Of a stretch of DNA of 64,000 bases, positions 55,667 to 64,000 are shown piece after piece. A program made the translations under genes and the position numbers. Under the pieces are notes generated by a model that made no database searches, was not told the DNA's origin, and saw only the letters and a list, made by a program, of their open reading frames with translations. How positions within the stretch are numbered: position 1 is the stretch's first letter; each line of letters begins with the position of its first letter. The stretch is from Halomonas eurihalina (lineage in GTDB: Bacteria > Pseudomonadota > Gammaproteobacteria > Pseudomonadales > Halomonadaceae): NCBI RefSeq assembly GCF_008274785.1, contig NZ_VTPU01000004.1, forward strand, positions 124,001 through 188,000. The letters run 5' to 3'.

Positions 55667-56893
55667 ATGACACAGGAATTCCCTGAGCTTTCCGAGACGA
55701 TTCGCGAGACCAAGCGGCGCCTGAAGCGCGACCTGCCCCATTACCGCGACGCCTTCGAGCGTGCCCGAGATGACATCCTGGCGCAGGTCGAACGCATCCA
55801 GGCGGAGCGCGCCGCCGGCGAGCATCCGATTCCCCGCTTCGCGGCCGATGACCTCATTGCCGGGCGGCTCTCCGAGGTCGAGCGGCAGCACATTCGCCAG
55901 CGTGGCGCCTGCGCTGTCGCCGGGGTCTTCCCGGTCGAGCGAGCGCAGCGCTGGAACGCGCAGATCGGTGATTACCTCGAGCGAAATCACTTCATGCAGC
56001 GTCTGGCGAATGCCGCCGACGACCCCTATTTCGGTGAACTCGAGCAGGGCAAGCCGCAGATCTACGGTGTCTACTGGTCGCCGCCCCAGGTGCAGGCGCG
56101 CCAGGACGGGCGGTTGCGCGACGTCCAGGTATTTCTCAATCGCCTGTGGGATGCCGGCGAAGAATTCGATGCCGGTCATCTGGCCTGCTATGTCGACCGG
56201 CTGCGCCGCCGACCACCGGGCTCAGGAAGCCTGGGGCTGTCGCCGCACGTCGATGGGGGCTCCGTGGAGCGCTGGCTCGACGACGGCTTCCGCTACGTCT
56301 ATCGCCATGTCTTTCGCGGGGTGCCCGAGCGCTTCGACCCCTTCGCGGCTCTGGGGCGTACTCAGGTGCGCGAGATCGCTTCGCCGGCGGTATGTTCGAT
56401 GTTCCGCACCTTCCAGGGTTGGACGGCGCTGACACCGCAACGCTCGGGCGCCGGCACCCTGAACCTGATTCCCATCGCCAATGTGATGAGCTATCTGTTG
56501 TTGCGGGCCTTGCAGGACGATGTGCCGGAGGATGAGCTGTGCGGTGCCCGGCCCGGTCGCGCGCTGTCGATCGATCCCCATTGGCACGCGCCGCTGCTGG
56601 AAGCGCTGACGCCGATTCCCGATCTCGATCCCGGCGACACCATCTGGTGGCACTGTGATGTGGTGCATGCCGTGGATCCCGAGCACACAGGCGAGTACGA
56701 CAGCAACGTCATGTACATTGGGGCCGCGCCCTGGTGCGACAAGAACGCGGCCTACCTGCCGGGCCAGTGGCAGGCCTTCATCGAAGGGCGCACGCCGCCC
56801 GATTTCGCGCCGGACGACTTCGAGGTCGACTTCACCGGCCGCGCTCGGCCGGCGGATCTTGGCGAACTGGGCCGCCAGCAGATGGGCGGGTGA
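55667..56893 (+). CDS. DUF1479 (YbiU-like) putative 2-oxoglutarate/Fe(II) oxygenase
   Basis: 408 residues, the family length. The N-terminus is helical (about 1-60). The likely iron ligands are the HxD pair at His 194 and Asp 196 (SPHVDGG) and a distal His at 329 or 334 ([14 protein letters not shown]). No substrate is established for DUF1479. Here it ends the sugar ABC operon, 12 bases after the ATPase, with its own GGAG, so it is probably co-expressed. Co-location suggests a role in handling the transported sugar or a derived compound, which is inference. Confidence 0.85.
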   Translation: MTQEFPELSETIRETKRRLKRDLPHYRDAFERARDDILAQVERIQAERAAGEHPIPRFAADDLIAGRLSEVERQHIRQRGACAVAGVFPVERAQRWNAQIGDYLERNHFMQRLANAADDPYFGELEQGKPQIYGVYWSPPQVQARQDGRLRDVQVFLNRLWDAGEEFDAGHLACYVDRLRRRPPGSGSLGLSPHVDGGSVERWLDDGFRYVYRHVFRGVPERFDPFAALGRTQVREIASPAVCSMFRTFQGWTALTPQRSGAGTLNLIPIANVMSYLLLRALQDDVPEDELCGARPGRALSIDPHWHAPLLEALTPIPDLDPGDTIWWHCDVVHAVDPEHTGEYDSNVMYIGAAPWCDKNAAYLPGQWQAFIEGRTPPDFAPDDFEVDFTGRARPADLGELGRQQMGG

Positions 56894-56914
56894 AGCGCCT
56901 GCGGCCTGGATGCC

Positions 56915-57970
56915 TCAGGACGGGCGCTTGTCCTTGTTCTCGAGGCGGCGCAGTTGCTGCCAGAGATCGCGGCGCAGGTCGTTGAGGCGGGGCCGTTCGG
57001 CCTCATCGAAGGCCAGCGGCCGGGTCAGGCGCTGGGTGCGCAGCCCGAGCCGTGCCCCCAGAAGGCCGACGCCGAGGCCCTGGGCGGCCCGGGTGGAAAG
57101 CCGGCCGGCGAGATCCAGCGAGAGCATCTGCATGCTGGCGTCGCTGGCCAGTTCCGTGGCGCCGGCGAAGGCCATCTGACGGAAAACATCGCGCAGCAGG
57201 CTAATCCGGGCGGCATAGCCGAGCTCCAGCCCGTAGAGTCGGCACAGCCGGTCGATCATGGCCAGGTGGCGCCAGGCGACCAGGCCCATGTCGACCAGGG
57301 TCAGTGGGCTGACCGCCACCATGACGGCGGTCTCGCCGCTCATGCGCGATATCAGCCGCCGTGCCTCGCGGTCGCGCGGGGCGAGCAGGTGATGGGCCAG
57401 CAATGGGGCGAGATCCTGACCGTCGTGATGCGGCTCGCGCGAGGCGAGAAAGGCCTGCCAGTGGGGGTGGTCGTCATGCAGGTCGAGTTGGGTCTTGAGG
57501 TGACGAGCCAACGCCATGGCTTGTTCGGGCGAGCACTCGGGCAGCCGTGCCAACGCCTCGCGCAGGCGATCGTGCCGGCCGAGGCGGCGCAGTCGCCAGA
57601 GCTCGCGCAGGATCGCCAGGCCGCCGAGCCCCACGGCGGCGAGGCCGAGCAATTGCCAGCCGGTGGTCAGCCAGTCGCCGCTGGCCAGGCTGGTGGGCAG
57701 GCCGGTGATGAATTCGGCGGCTCCCAGGCCCAGCGCGCCGGTGAGCACGCCTAGCAGCCCCCAGCGGCGTTTGCGAGGGCGGCCGAGGTGCACCGCCGGG
57801 TCCGGCTGTCCAGGGGCATCCGACTCGTTGTTCGGGGCCAGGGCGCGGCTCGACAGGTCACTTTCGAAGCGATGGGCCGGCGCGGGGTCCGGCTCGCGAG
57901 AGGGCGCCCGGGAATCAAATCGCTGGCCTGGCCGGGGATCCGGCGTGTCCTGGCGTGGAGCGTCATTCAT
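56915..57970 (-). CDS. ycjF: YcjF family inner-membrane protein (DUF697, TIGR01620)
   Basis: 351 residues with a long hydrophilic N-terminus, two close membrane helices (about 70-92 and 105-122) and a C-terminal DUF697 domain with a Gly-rich stretch (FAGATELASDASMQMLSLDL). It starts inside the ycjX stop (ATGA), so the two are translationally coupled, as in E. coli. The ycjXF pair is induced by envelope stress in enteric bacteria. Its precise role is not established. Confidence 0.85.
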   Translation of the reverse strand: MNDAPRQDTPDPRPGQRFDSRAPSREPDPAPAHRFESDLSSRALAPNNESDAPGQPDPAVHLGRPRKRRWGLLGVLTGALGLGAAEFITGLPTSLASGDWLTTGWQLLGLAAVGLGGLAILRELWRLRRLGRHDRLREALARLPECSPEQAMALARHLKTQLDLHDDHPHWQAFLASREPHHDGQDLAPLLAHHLLAPRDREARRLISRMSGETAVMVAVSPLTLVDMGLVAWRHLAMIDRLCRLYGLELGYAARISLLRDVFRQMAFAGATELASDASMQMLSLDLAGRLSTRAAQGLGVGLLGARLGLRTQRLTRPLAFDEAERPRLNDLRRDLWQQLRRLENKDKRPS

Positions 57971-59358
57971 GTCAACTTGTCTCCGATCAGCCAGTCGAGG
58001 GCGGCGTCCATGCGAATGTGCGGCAGTGGGCCGGGCTCGCGTGGCAGGGGGCGAAAGGTCGTGAAATTGAAGCCCTGGCGCGACCAGAAATCGGCATTGG
58101 GCAGGCGCGTTGGCACCTCGCCGGGGAAGGTCAGCACGCTCTCGCCATTCATGTCGGTGCCGCGCAGGGCCGGCGTCGCGCGCCCATGCTGGGTGACCTC
58201 GCGGACCTCGGTGGCGCGTACCGAGGCCAGGGAGAACGCCTTGACGGGCACGTTGGCGAAGCGCAGGTCCTTGAGCGGCTCGACCAGCAGGGCCTCAAGC
58301 AATGCCACCAGGCGCACATGCTGCTCGGGAGTGACATGGTCGGCCTTGGTGGCGGCAATGGCCAGACGGTCGATGCGCGGTGTGAACAATCGCGACAGCA
58401 GGCTGCGCTGGCCGTAGTCGAAGCTCTGCATCAGGCGCGACAGGGCGCGTGAGAGATCCTCGAAGCGCTCCGGACCGGCATTGAGCGCCCCGAGGACATC
58501 GACGAGCACGATCTGGCGGTCGAAGCGGCGGAAATGATCCCGGTAGAAGGGCCGCACGATGTGCTGCTGATAGTAGGCGAAGCGCCGCGCCAGGGTGGTG
58601 TATAGGCTGGTGTCGGGCAGGGCCGCCAGAGCCTCGGCTGTCCAGGCGTCGAGGCCGGGCAGGGGGAAGAATTGTAGTACCGGGGCTCCGGCCAGCTCGC
58701 CGGGCAGCAGGAAGCGGCCGGGCTGCAGGTCGGAGAAGCCGGCCTCGCGGGCGGCACGCAGCCCCTCGGCGTAGTGTTCGGCCAGTTCGGCGAGATATGC
58801 CTCATCGACCTCGCTGGCCGGGTCGAGATCCGCGATGGCGGCATGCCAGTCGGCGAACAGGGCGCGTCGGGCGGGGCCGTTGCCCTCGCATTGCGTGCGA
58901 CTCCAACTGGCAAAGTCATGATCGAGCAACGGCAGGTCGAGCAGCCATTCGCCGGGATAATCGAACAGGTCGAGCGTCAGTTCGGCGGTGTTGCCGCGCC
59001 ACCAGTTGGCATGGGCACGGCGGTAGCGGATCTTCAGGCGCAACTCGCTGATGCCGCGGGTCGGCGTCGGCCAGTTCGGCGGGTCCGCACCGAGGGATTG
59101 CATGGCCTGGTCGTAGGGAAAGCGCGGCACGCCGAGGTCCTGCTGGGCTACACGCTGGGCGCCGAGCAGACGCTGTTCGCGGGCAGCGCTGAGCAGGTCG
59201 AGCCGCGCCTCGAGGCCTGCGTGTCGCAGCTGGTCGACCAGCGAGGTGAGAAAGGCCGTCTTGCCGGCGCGTGAAAGCCCGGTGACCGCCAGGCGTAGCT
59301 GTCGGTCACGGCCGCGTTCGATCAGGTCCTGCAGCTCACGTGTCAAATCCTGGGGCAT
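57967..59358 (-). CDS. ycjX: YcjX family P-loop ATPase/GTPase
   Basis: 463 residues. The Walker A motif is near the N-terminus (VTGLSRAGKTAFLTSL), with a central DLFDYPGEWLLDLPL region typical of YcjX and a C-terminal VDVLGALNAG segment. It is a soluble, membrane-associated NTPase of the DUF463 family, associated with envelope or phage-shock-like stress. It lies 27 bases after the MFS gene and overlaps ycjF. The Shine-Dalgarno is weak. Confidence 0.88.
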   Translation of the reverse strand: MPQDLTRELQDLIERGRDRQLRLAVTGLSRAGKTAFLTSLVDQLRHAGLEARLDLLSAAREQRLLGAQRVAQQDLGVPRFPYDQAMQSLGADPPNWPTPTRGISELRLKIRYRRAHANWWRGNTAELTLDLFDYPGEWLLDLPLLDHDFASWSRTQCEGNGPARRALFADWHAAIADLDPASEVDEAYLAELAEHYAEGLRAAREAGFSDLQPGRFLLPGELAGAPVLQFFPLPGLDAWTAEALAALPDTSLYTTLARRFAYYQQHIVRPFYRDHFRRFDRQIVLVDVLGALNAGPERFEDLSRALSRLMQSFDYGQRSLLSRLFTPRIDRLAIAATKADHVTPEQHVRLVALLEALLVEPLKDLRFANVPVKAFSLASVRATEVREVTQHGRATPALRGTDMNGESVLTFPGEVPTRLPNADFWSRQGFNFTTFRPLPREPGPLPHIRMDAALDWLIGDKLT

Positions 59359-59385
59359 TCAAGGGTCCGCCTGGCGTCCATGTCG

Positions 59386-60555
59386 TCAGCCTCTAATTTG
59401 TGGGCGATGGACGCGGAAGGCAAGACCGAGCAGTACCAGCGGCACGGCGCACATCGGGATCAACAGCACATTGAGCAGCGGCCAGCCAAGACTGGAGACC
59501 GCAGGGCCAGCCAGCAGGGCGGTGATGGCCACGGTGGAGAATACCAGGAATTCGTTGGCGGCCTGGGTGCGGGCCTTCTCGGCGGGGCCATGCGCTTCGG
59601 TGAGCAGGCCGGTGGCCGGCAGGAAGGTGAAGTTCCAGCCCACGCCGAGCAGCACCAGGCCGGCATGGAAGCCGGCCAATCCGGCATCGAGCTGGGCGGT
59701 CAGGGCGCTGGCGATCAGCAGCAGGCAGCCGCAGACGATCATGCGTGAGGCGCCGAAGCGGGCCGTCAATCGGCCGGTCACGAAGGACGGCAGGAACATG
59801 GCCACCACGTGCCACTGGATGGTGGTCGAGACGTGATTGAAATCATGGCCGACCTTGGCCATGGCCAGCGGAGTGGCGGTCATCGCCAGGTTCATTACCC
59901 CGTAGCCGACCATGGCGCTGATGACTGCCAGCATGAAGACCGGTTGGCGAACGATCTCGCCCAGTGGGCGCTGCTCGCCGCTGCTGGTGTCGTGGGTGCC
60001 GGCGGGCATGCGCACGAAGGCCAGCAGCACCAGGGCACAGAGATAGAGCACGCCGAGGCCGATGAAGCTGCCCAGGTAGGGGGTGTCGGCCAGGCTGTGG
60101 CTGTTCCGTGCCAGCCACGGGCCGAAGAAGGCCGCCAATACGCCGCCGCCCATCACCAGGCCGATGGCACGATCGCGACCGCCCTCGGGCGCGGCTTCGA
60201 CGGCGGCGAAGCGATAGAGCTGGCCGAAGCCGATACCGATGCCGATCAGCCAGGTGGCGACCAGGAACAGGTCGAAGCGTTGCGTGTGCAGAGCCAATAC
60301 GGCGAGAGCCGCCCCGGCGATGCCCGTCAGGTTGCCAAGCACGAAGCCTCGACGACGGCCTAGCCTGGCCATGATCAGGGAGGCCGGAATGGTGGCGCAC
60401 ATCAGGCCCAGCCATTGCGTAGCCACCGGGGCGGTGGACCAGGCCGGGGCCGGGGCGAGCTGGGCGCCGATCAGCGGCGAGACGGCGATCAGCAGGATGT
60501 TGCCGCTTACCAGCAGGGCCTGGCAGAGCGAGAGCAGGGATACGGTCAGGGGCAT
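59386..60555 (-). CDS. MFS transporter
   Basis: 389 residues from ATG 60555 (MPLTVSLLSLCQALLVSGNI), with GAGGAGG five bases upstream. It has about 12 hydrophobic helices; the MFS loop 2-3 motif is seen in MARLGRRRGFVLGN. It is a secondary exporter or importer in the inner membrane, substrate unknown. The start overlaps the end of the regulator by 10 bases, so it is under the same control. Drug or metabolite efflux is a possible role. Confidence 0.88.
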   Translation of the reverse strand: MPLTVSLLSLCQALLVSGNILLIAVSPLIGAQLAPAPAWSTAPVATQWLGLMCATIPASLIMARLGRRRGFVLGNLTGIAGAALAVLALHTQRFDLFLVATWLIGIGIGFGQLYRFAAVEAAPEGGRDRAIGLVMGGGVLAAFFGPWLARNSHSLADTPYLGSFIGLGVLYLCALVLLAFVRMPAGTHDTSSGEQRPLGEIVRQPVFMLAVISAMVGYGVMNLAMTATPLAMAKVGHDFNHVSTTIQWHVVAMFLPSFVTGRLTARFGASRMIVCGCLLLIASALTAQLDAGLAGFHAGLVLLGVGWNFTFLPATGLLTEAHGPAEKARTQAANEFLVFSTVAITALLAGPAVSSLGWPLLNVLLIPMCAVPLVLLGLAFRVHRPQIRG

Positions 60556-61565
60556 GGAACCTCCTCGGTGGTGAGCGTGGTGGGGCCGAAGCGTTGGCGG
60601 TAGACCGATGGCGAGATGCCGTACTGGCGGTGGAAGAGGCGCCGTAGTTGCTCGGCACGCCCCAACCGCCACTGCTCGGCCAGCCGTTCGAGCGATGGAG
60701 CGGGGCGGGCATTGAGCAGGTGCATCCGTGCGCCCTCCAGTCGCAGGCGAGTCAGGTAGGCGCCGGGCGTGGTGTCCAGGTGACGCCGAAACAGCCGCGA
60801 CAGATGGCGCGGCGTGACCGACATGCGCGCCGCCATGCTCTCCAGGTCGTGATCGGCGGCGGGATCGGCATGCAGCTGGTCGAGCAGTTCACGCAAGGGG
60901 CCAGTGGCGCGTTGCTGGCCCAGAAGCGCCTCGCTGAACTGGGCCTGGCCACCGGGGCGATGCAGGAACATCACCAGCTCGCGGGCGACGCGACCCGCAA
61001 GGGCGGCACCGTGGTCGGCCTCGACCATCGAAAGGGCTAGATCGATGCCGGCAGTGACGCCGGCGCTGGTGTAGCGGCCCTTGTCTTCCACGTAGAGGGC
61101 ATCGGGGATGACGCGGAGTCGCGGATAGGTTCGGGCCAGGGCGTCGCAGTGGCGCCAGTGGGTGGTGGCCTGGTGGTCGTCCAGTAGCCCTGCTTCCGCC
61201 AGCAGGAAGGCACCGCTGCAGATGGCGCCCAGCCGCCGGATGTCGGGAGCGAGCTCGCGCAGCCCATCGATGTGGTGGCGTTGTCGGCACTGCTGAAAGA
61301 CGCCACTGCCGCCGGCGACCAGCAGGGTATCCGGGGCGCCGAGTGTCTCCAGCCCTTGCCAGTCGAGATCGGCCATCATCGCCAGGCCGCCGTTGGTGAC
61401 CAGGGTGCCGGGGGCGCGGGCGACCAGGTTCAGTTCGTAAAGTGGCTGTCCGGCAAGTGTGTTGGCGCTGGCGAAGACCTGCCAGGGCCCGGAAACATCG
61501 AGGACCTGGCAGTCGGGATAGGCGAGCAGCACTACGCGACGTGCATGGGACGGTGGGGAGGTCAT
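60546..61565 (-). CDS. GlxA-family transcriptional regulator (DJ-1/PfpI plus AraC)
   Basis: 339 residues. The N-terminal DJ-1/PfpI domain (about 8-190) has the nucleophile-elbow Cys in LGAICSGAFLLAEAG and the C-terminal AraC/XylS domain (about 230-325; ARMSVTPRHLSRLFRRHLDT). GlxA-type regulators control catabolic or efflux genes. The stop overlaps the MFS start by 10 bases, so the target is probably the MFS gene and perhaps the ycjXF pair further down. A 15-bp tandem repeat lies about 80-130 bases upstream of its start. Confidence 0.9.
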   Translation of the reverse strand: MTSPPSHARRVVLLAYPDCQVLDVSGPWQVFASANTLAGQPLYELNLVARAPGTLVTNGGLAMMADLDWQGLETLGAPDTLLVAGGSGVFQQCRQRHHIDGLRELAPDIRRLGAICSGAFLLAEAGLLDDHQATTHWRHCDALARTYPRLRVIPDALYVEDKGRYTSAGVTAGIDLALSMVEADHGAALAGRVARELVMFLHRPGGQAQFSEALLGQQRATGPLRELLDQLHADPAADHDLESMAARMSVTPRHLSRLFRRHLDTTPGAYLTRLRLEGARMHLLNARPAPSLERLAEQWRLGRAEQLRRLFHRQYGISPSVYRQRFGPTTLTTEEVPCP

Positions 61566-61645
61566 GGCAACTCCAGGCTCAGCAGGATGACTCGAGTCTG
61601 GCGGAAGGCTGGAATGTCCACAATGACCAATATCCCACTTATAAG

Positions 61646-61698
61646 GACATGGTGGTTAGCGACATGGCAGTTAGCGACATGGCAGTTAGAGACATGGG
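61646..61698. repeat. 15-bp tandem repeat (3.5 copies)
   Basis: The unit GACATGGCAGTTAGC occurs three times (61646-61660 with two changes, 61661-61675 exact, 61676-61690 with one change) and a partial fourth copy follows to 61698. It lies between the GlxA-type regulator start and the terminator of the symporter gene. Confidence 0.8.
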
Positions 61699-61711
61699 AT
61701 GCTGAAACAAC

Positions 61712-61737
61712 GATGCCCCGCAGGGAAGCGGGGCATC
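61712..61737 (-). terminator. Terminator of the SGLT-like symporter gene
   Basis: GATGCCCCGC/GCGGGGCATC perfect 10-bp stem with a six-base loop; the minus strand continues GTTGTTTC. It begins 25 bases beyond the stop codon. Confidence 0.75.
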
Positions 61738-61761
61738 GAAGTCATACGCGAGATGCGTGTC

Positions 61762-63378
61762 TCAGACGGCGAAGGCGGCATACATGATGACGACCAGAAT
61801 CACCAGGATGATGCCGACGGGCACTGCTCCCTTCCAGGGCGTGAGATCGACCGCGCCGCTGTCCTGATGGACCCAGGCCTCGGGGCGGGGGCGCAGCTTG
61901 CCGATGATCAGCATGCCGATCACCAGCAGCAAGAAGACGGCGCCAACGAAATGGAACTCATGGATGACCTGGGGCAGCTTGTCGAACGGCGGAATGAAGT
62001 AACCGGCGAAGATCAGCAGGCAGCCGCCGACCAGGGCAATCTTGGCGGCCATGGCGGGCACGCGGCGCGTCAGCAGGCCAACCAGTACCACCGCCAGAAT
62101 GGGGATGAAGTAGATGGCATTCATCTTCTGCAGGTAGCCGAACAGGCTTTCCTGGCCGGCCAGCAGCGGGGCGATGGTCATGGCGATCACGGCCATGATC
62201 CAGCCGAAGATCTTGCTGGCGCGTACGACCTGGGCCTCGCTGGCTTCCTTGTTGAGCACGCCCTTGTAGAAGCCGAGACTGAACAGGGTGGTGGTACTGT
62301 TCAGAGCCGAGTTGAAGGACGACAGGATGGCGCCGACCATCACGGCGGCGAAGAAGCCGGTGAGGTAGGGCGGCAGCACGTTGAACACCAGGTGACCGTA
62401 GGCTTCGTCGGCCTTGACACCCTGATCGGCATAGAGGTGGTAGGCGATGATGCCTGGCAGTACCAGGTAGATGGGGCCGAGCAGCTTGAAGAAGCCGGTC
62501 AGCAGCACGCCTTTCTGGCCTTCGGCCAGGTTCTTGGCGGCGAAGGTACGCTGGATGATCTGCTGGTTGGTAGTCCAGTAGAAGACGTTGATCAAGAAAA
62601 CGCCGGTGAACAGGGTGAAGAAGGGCACCTGCTGGTCGGACCCGCCGATAGAGTTGAGTTTGTCGGGATGGGTCTGCTTGAGGGTATCCCAGCCGGCCAT
62701 GATGCCGCTGCCATCACTGATCGCCTGCAGGCCGAAGTAGACGATGACGAAGCCACCGACCAGCAGGCCGATGCCATTGAGCGTATCGGAAACGGCGACG
62801 GTACGCAGGCCGCCGAACAGGGCATAGACCGAGCCGATCAGCCCCACCAGCCAGACGGTCAGCCACAGCAGCAGCGTCGGCGACTCGATGCCGGTCAGCC
62901 CCTGCAGATCGAGCATGCCCTGTAATCCCATGGCGCCCGAGTAGAGGATGATCGGCAGCAGAATCACCGCATAGGCGAGCAGGAAGATCACGTTGGTGAT
63001 GCGCTGGGTAGCCTTGTCGAAGCGTATCTCCAGCAGCTGCGGCACGGTAGCGATGCCGCTGCGCAAAAAGCGCGGCAGGAAGAACAGTGCCAGCAGCACC
63101 AGGGCGATGACGGCGACCACTTCCCAGGCCATCACGCTCAGGCCATCGCTGAAGGCGGAGCCGTTGAGCCCGACCATCTGTTCGGTGGAGAGGTTGGTCA
63201 TCAGCAGCGAGCCGGCAATCAGCGGGAAGGTCAGGCTGCGACCGGCCAGGAAGAGTCCGTTGGCGCTCTTGTGATCGTCGCGACGGGTGATCCGCCAGGT
63301 GATAAGGGCCACCAGACCCGTGAAGAACAAGAAAGAAGCGAGTGTCAGGGCATGCATGTCAGAGGATTCCGTAAACAT
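61762..63378 (-). CDS. Sodium/solute symporter, SGLT-like (SSS family)
   Basis: 538 residues from ATG 63378; Met 8 (63357) is an equally likely start and neither has a strong Shine-Dalgarno. There are about 14 hydrophobic helices. [36 protein letters not shown] and [14 protein letters not shown] match the SGLT/vSGLT branch, which carries Na+ with sugars such as galactose or glucose. It would sit in the inner membrane. It is monocistronic with its own terminator, and opposite to the DUF924 gene. Sugar type is not determined. Confidence 0.88.
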   Translation of the reverse strand: MFTESSDMHALTLASFLFFTGLVALITWRITRRDDHKSANGLFLAGRSLTFPLIAGSLLMTNLSTEQMVGLNGSAFSDGLSVMAWEVVAVIALVLLALFFLPRFLRSGIATVPQLLEIRFDKATQRITNVIFLLAYAVILLPIILYSGAMGLQGMLDLQGLTGIESPTLLLWLTVWLVGLIGSVYALFGGLRTVAVSDTLNGIGLLVGGFVIVYFGLQAISDGSGIMAGWDTLKQTHPDKLNSIGGSDQQVPFFTLFTGVFLINVFYWTTNQQIIQRTFAAKNLAEGQKGVLLTGFFKLLGPIYLVLPGIIAYHLYADQGVKADEAYGHLVFNVLPPYLTGFFAAVMVGAILSSFNSALNSTTTLFSLGFYKGVLNKEASEAQVVRASKIFGWIMAVIAMTIAPLLAGQESLFGYLQKMNAIYFIPILAVVLVGLLTRRVPAMAAKIALVGGCLLIFAGYFIPPFDKLPQVIHEFHFVGAVFLLLVIGMLIIGKLRPRPEAWVHQDSGAVDLTPWKGAVPVGIILVILVVIMYAAFAV

Positions 63379-63618
63379 CAGGGTTTATTGCCGTGTCGCT
63401 CGCGCCTTGCGAAGTCAAATTTCGTAAATTTACAGCGACGCAGGGAGTTTATGAGCAGTGCAAGCAGATGCCATACGCCTTTCGTCTAGTATCTTCCCTC
63501 TAATAGCTTTCGTCTGGCACCTATTGGCTGACACCTTCTGGTAGTGCGCCGCTTGCCAGCGTGGCGAGCTGCTAAGCTGGATGACGGGCCGAACGGTCAT
63601 GACACAGGGAATGACGGA

Positions 63619-64000
63619 ATGATGACGCACGAAGAGCCAAGACGGGTACTGGCGTTCTGGTTCGAGACGCTGGGCCCGGCCCAGTGGTTTCGCAAGGATC
63701 CTGCCCTGGATGCCGAGATCGCCGAGCGTTTCGCCGATACACTGGAAGCGGCGCTGCGCGGCGAGCTTTGGCAGTGGCGCGAGACATCCCAGGGCCGGCT
63801 GGCGGAGGTGATCGTGCTTGATCAGTTCTCGCGCAATATCCATCGCGACACGCCTCGGGCCTTCGCCGCCGACCCCGTCGCCCTGGTCCTGGCCCAGGAA
63901 GCCGTGGCCCGGGGCGATGATCGAGTGCTCGAACCCGGGGAGCGCGCTTTCCTCTATATGCCTTACATGCACAGCGAGTCGCGGGTCGTTCATGACGAAG
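63619..64000 (+). CDS. DUF924 family protein, 3'-truncated by the window edge
   Basis: 127 codons from ATG 63619 (a second ATG follows at once) are visible before the window ends. The N-terminus reads MMTHEEPRRVLAFWFETLGP and continues EVIVLDQFSRNIHRDTPRAF and FLYMPYMHSES, which are the hallmark motifs of DUF924, a soluble alpha-helical (TPR-like) family of about 180-200 residues with unknown function. It diverges from the symporter gene. No stop is present within the window. Confidence 0.85.
   Translation, partial: MMTHEEPRRVLAFWFETLGPAQWFRKDPALDAEIAERFADTLEAALRGELWQWRETSQGRLAEVIVLDQFSRNIHRDTPRAFAADPVALVLAQEAVARGDDRVLEPGERAFLYMPYMHSESRVVHDE

Overview
This is a high-GC gammaproteobacterial chromosome segment, most likely Halomonas or a close relative (Halomonadaceae). 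Core proteins (GltX, GltA, Sdh, Suc, Rnb) are of gammaproteobacterial type, the isolated tRNA genes have encoded CCA ends, and two sodium:solute symporters fit a halophile. The genus is inferred from gene content, not from a search.

Positions 1 to about 13,140 look like the right arm of a lambda-like prophage. It starts inside the tail tip/host-specificity protein (J-like), followed by a small coiled protein, a receptor-binding-like fibre protein and a small tail-end protein. An accessory ('b-region'-like) stretch follows, with low-GC minus-strand orphan genes, a diverged pair of ~200-bp repeats, an ECF sigma/anti-sigma pair with two secreted proteins, and a DUF1654 gene behind a perfect LexA box. 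The right boundary is at 13,112-13,192, where a 26-codon 5' fragment of dusA (tRNA-dihydrouridine synthase) remains. dusA is a known integration target, so this is very probably the attachment site. Integrase, replication and head genes, and the rest of dusA, would lie left of the window.

Positions 13,193-18,571 are chromosomal: a DUF2268 metalloprotease-like gene, a secreted small protein, a CBS-domain protein, a lipoprotein, gltX, and tRNA-Ala(GGC) and tRNA-Glu(TTC) behind a strong sigma70 promoter, then a gene-free stretch with DnaA boxes. Positions 18,572-32,886 hold a HIBADH-family dehydrogenase and a TCA-cycle block: gltA diverging from sdhCDAB-sucAB-lpdA-sucCD, which ends at a strong terminator. 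The block covers citrate synthase, succinate dehydrogenase, the 2-oxoglutarate dehydrogenase complex (with an E2 carrying two lipoyl domains) and succinyl-CoA synthetase.

Positions 33,060-39,080 hold a sodium:solute symporter, a convergent glycosyltransferase/flippase-like pair and RNase II. Positions 39,306-46,481 form an N-acetylglucosamine operon: GntR regulator, NagA deacetylase, SIS-type NagB-II deaminase, a IIA-HPr-EI fusion and a IICB transporter with a second, cysteine-less IIB domain. A HAD phosphatase follows. Positions 47,524-56,893 form a sugar-uptake region: an OmpR-type regulator, a sensor kinase, an AGE-family sugar isomerase, an ABC transporter (binding protein, two permeases, ATPase) and a DUF1479 oxygenase-like protein.

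Positions 56,915-63,378 are on the minus strand: a GlxA-type AraC regulator, an MFS transporter, ycjX and ycjF in tight order, and an SGLT-like symporter. The window ends inside a DUF924 gene on the plus strand.
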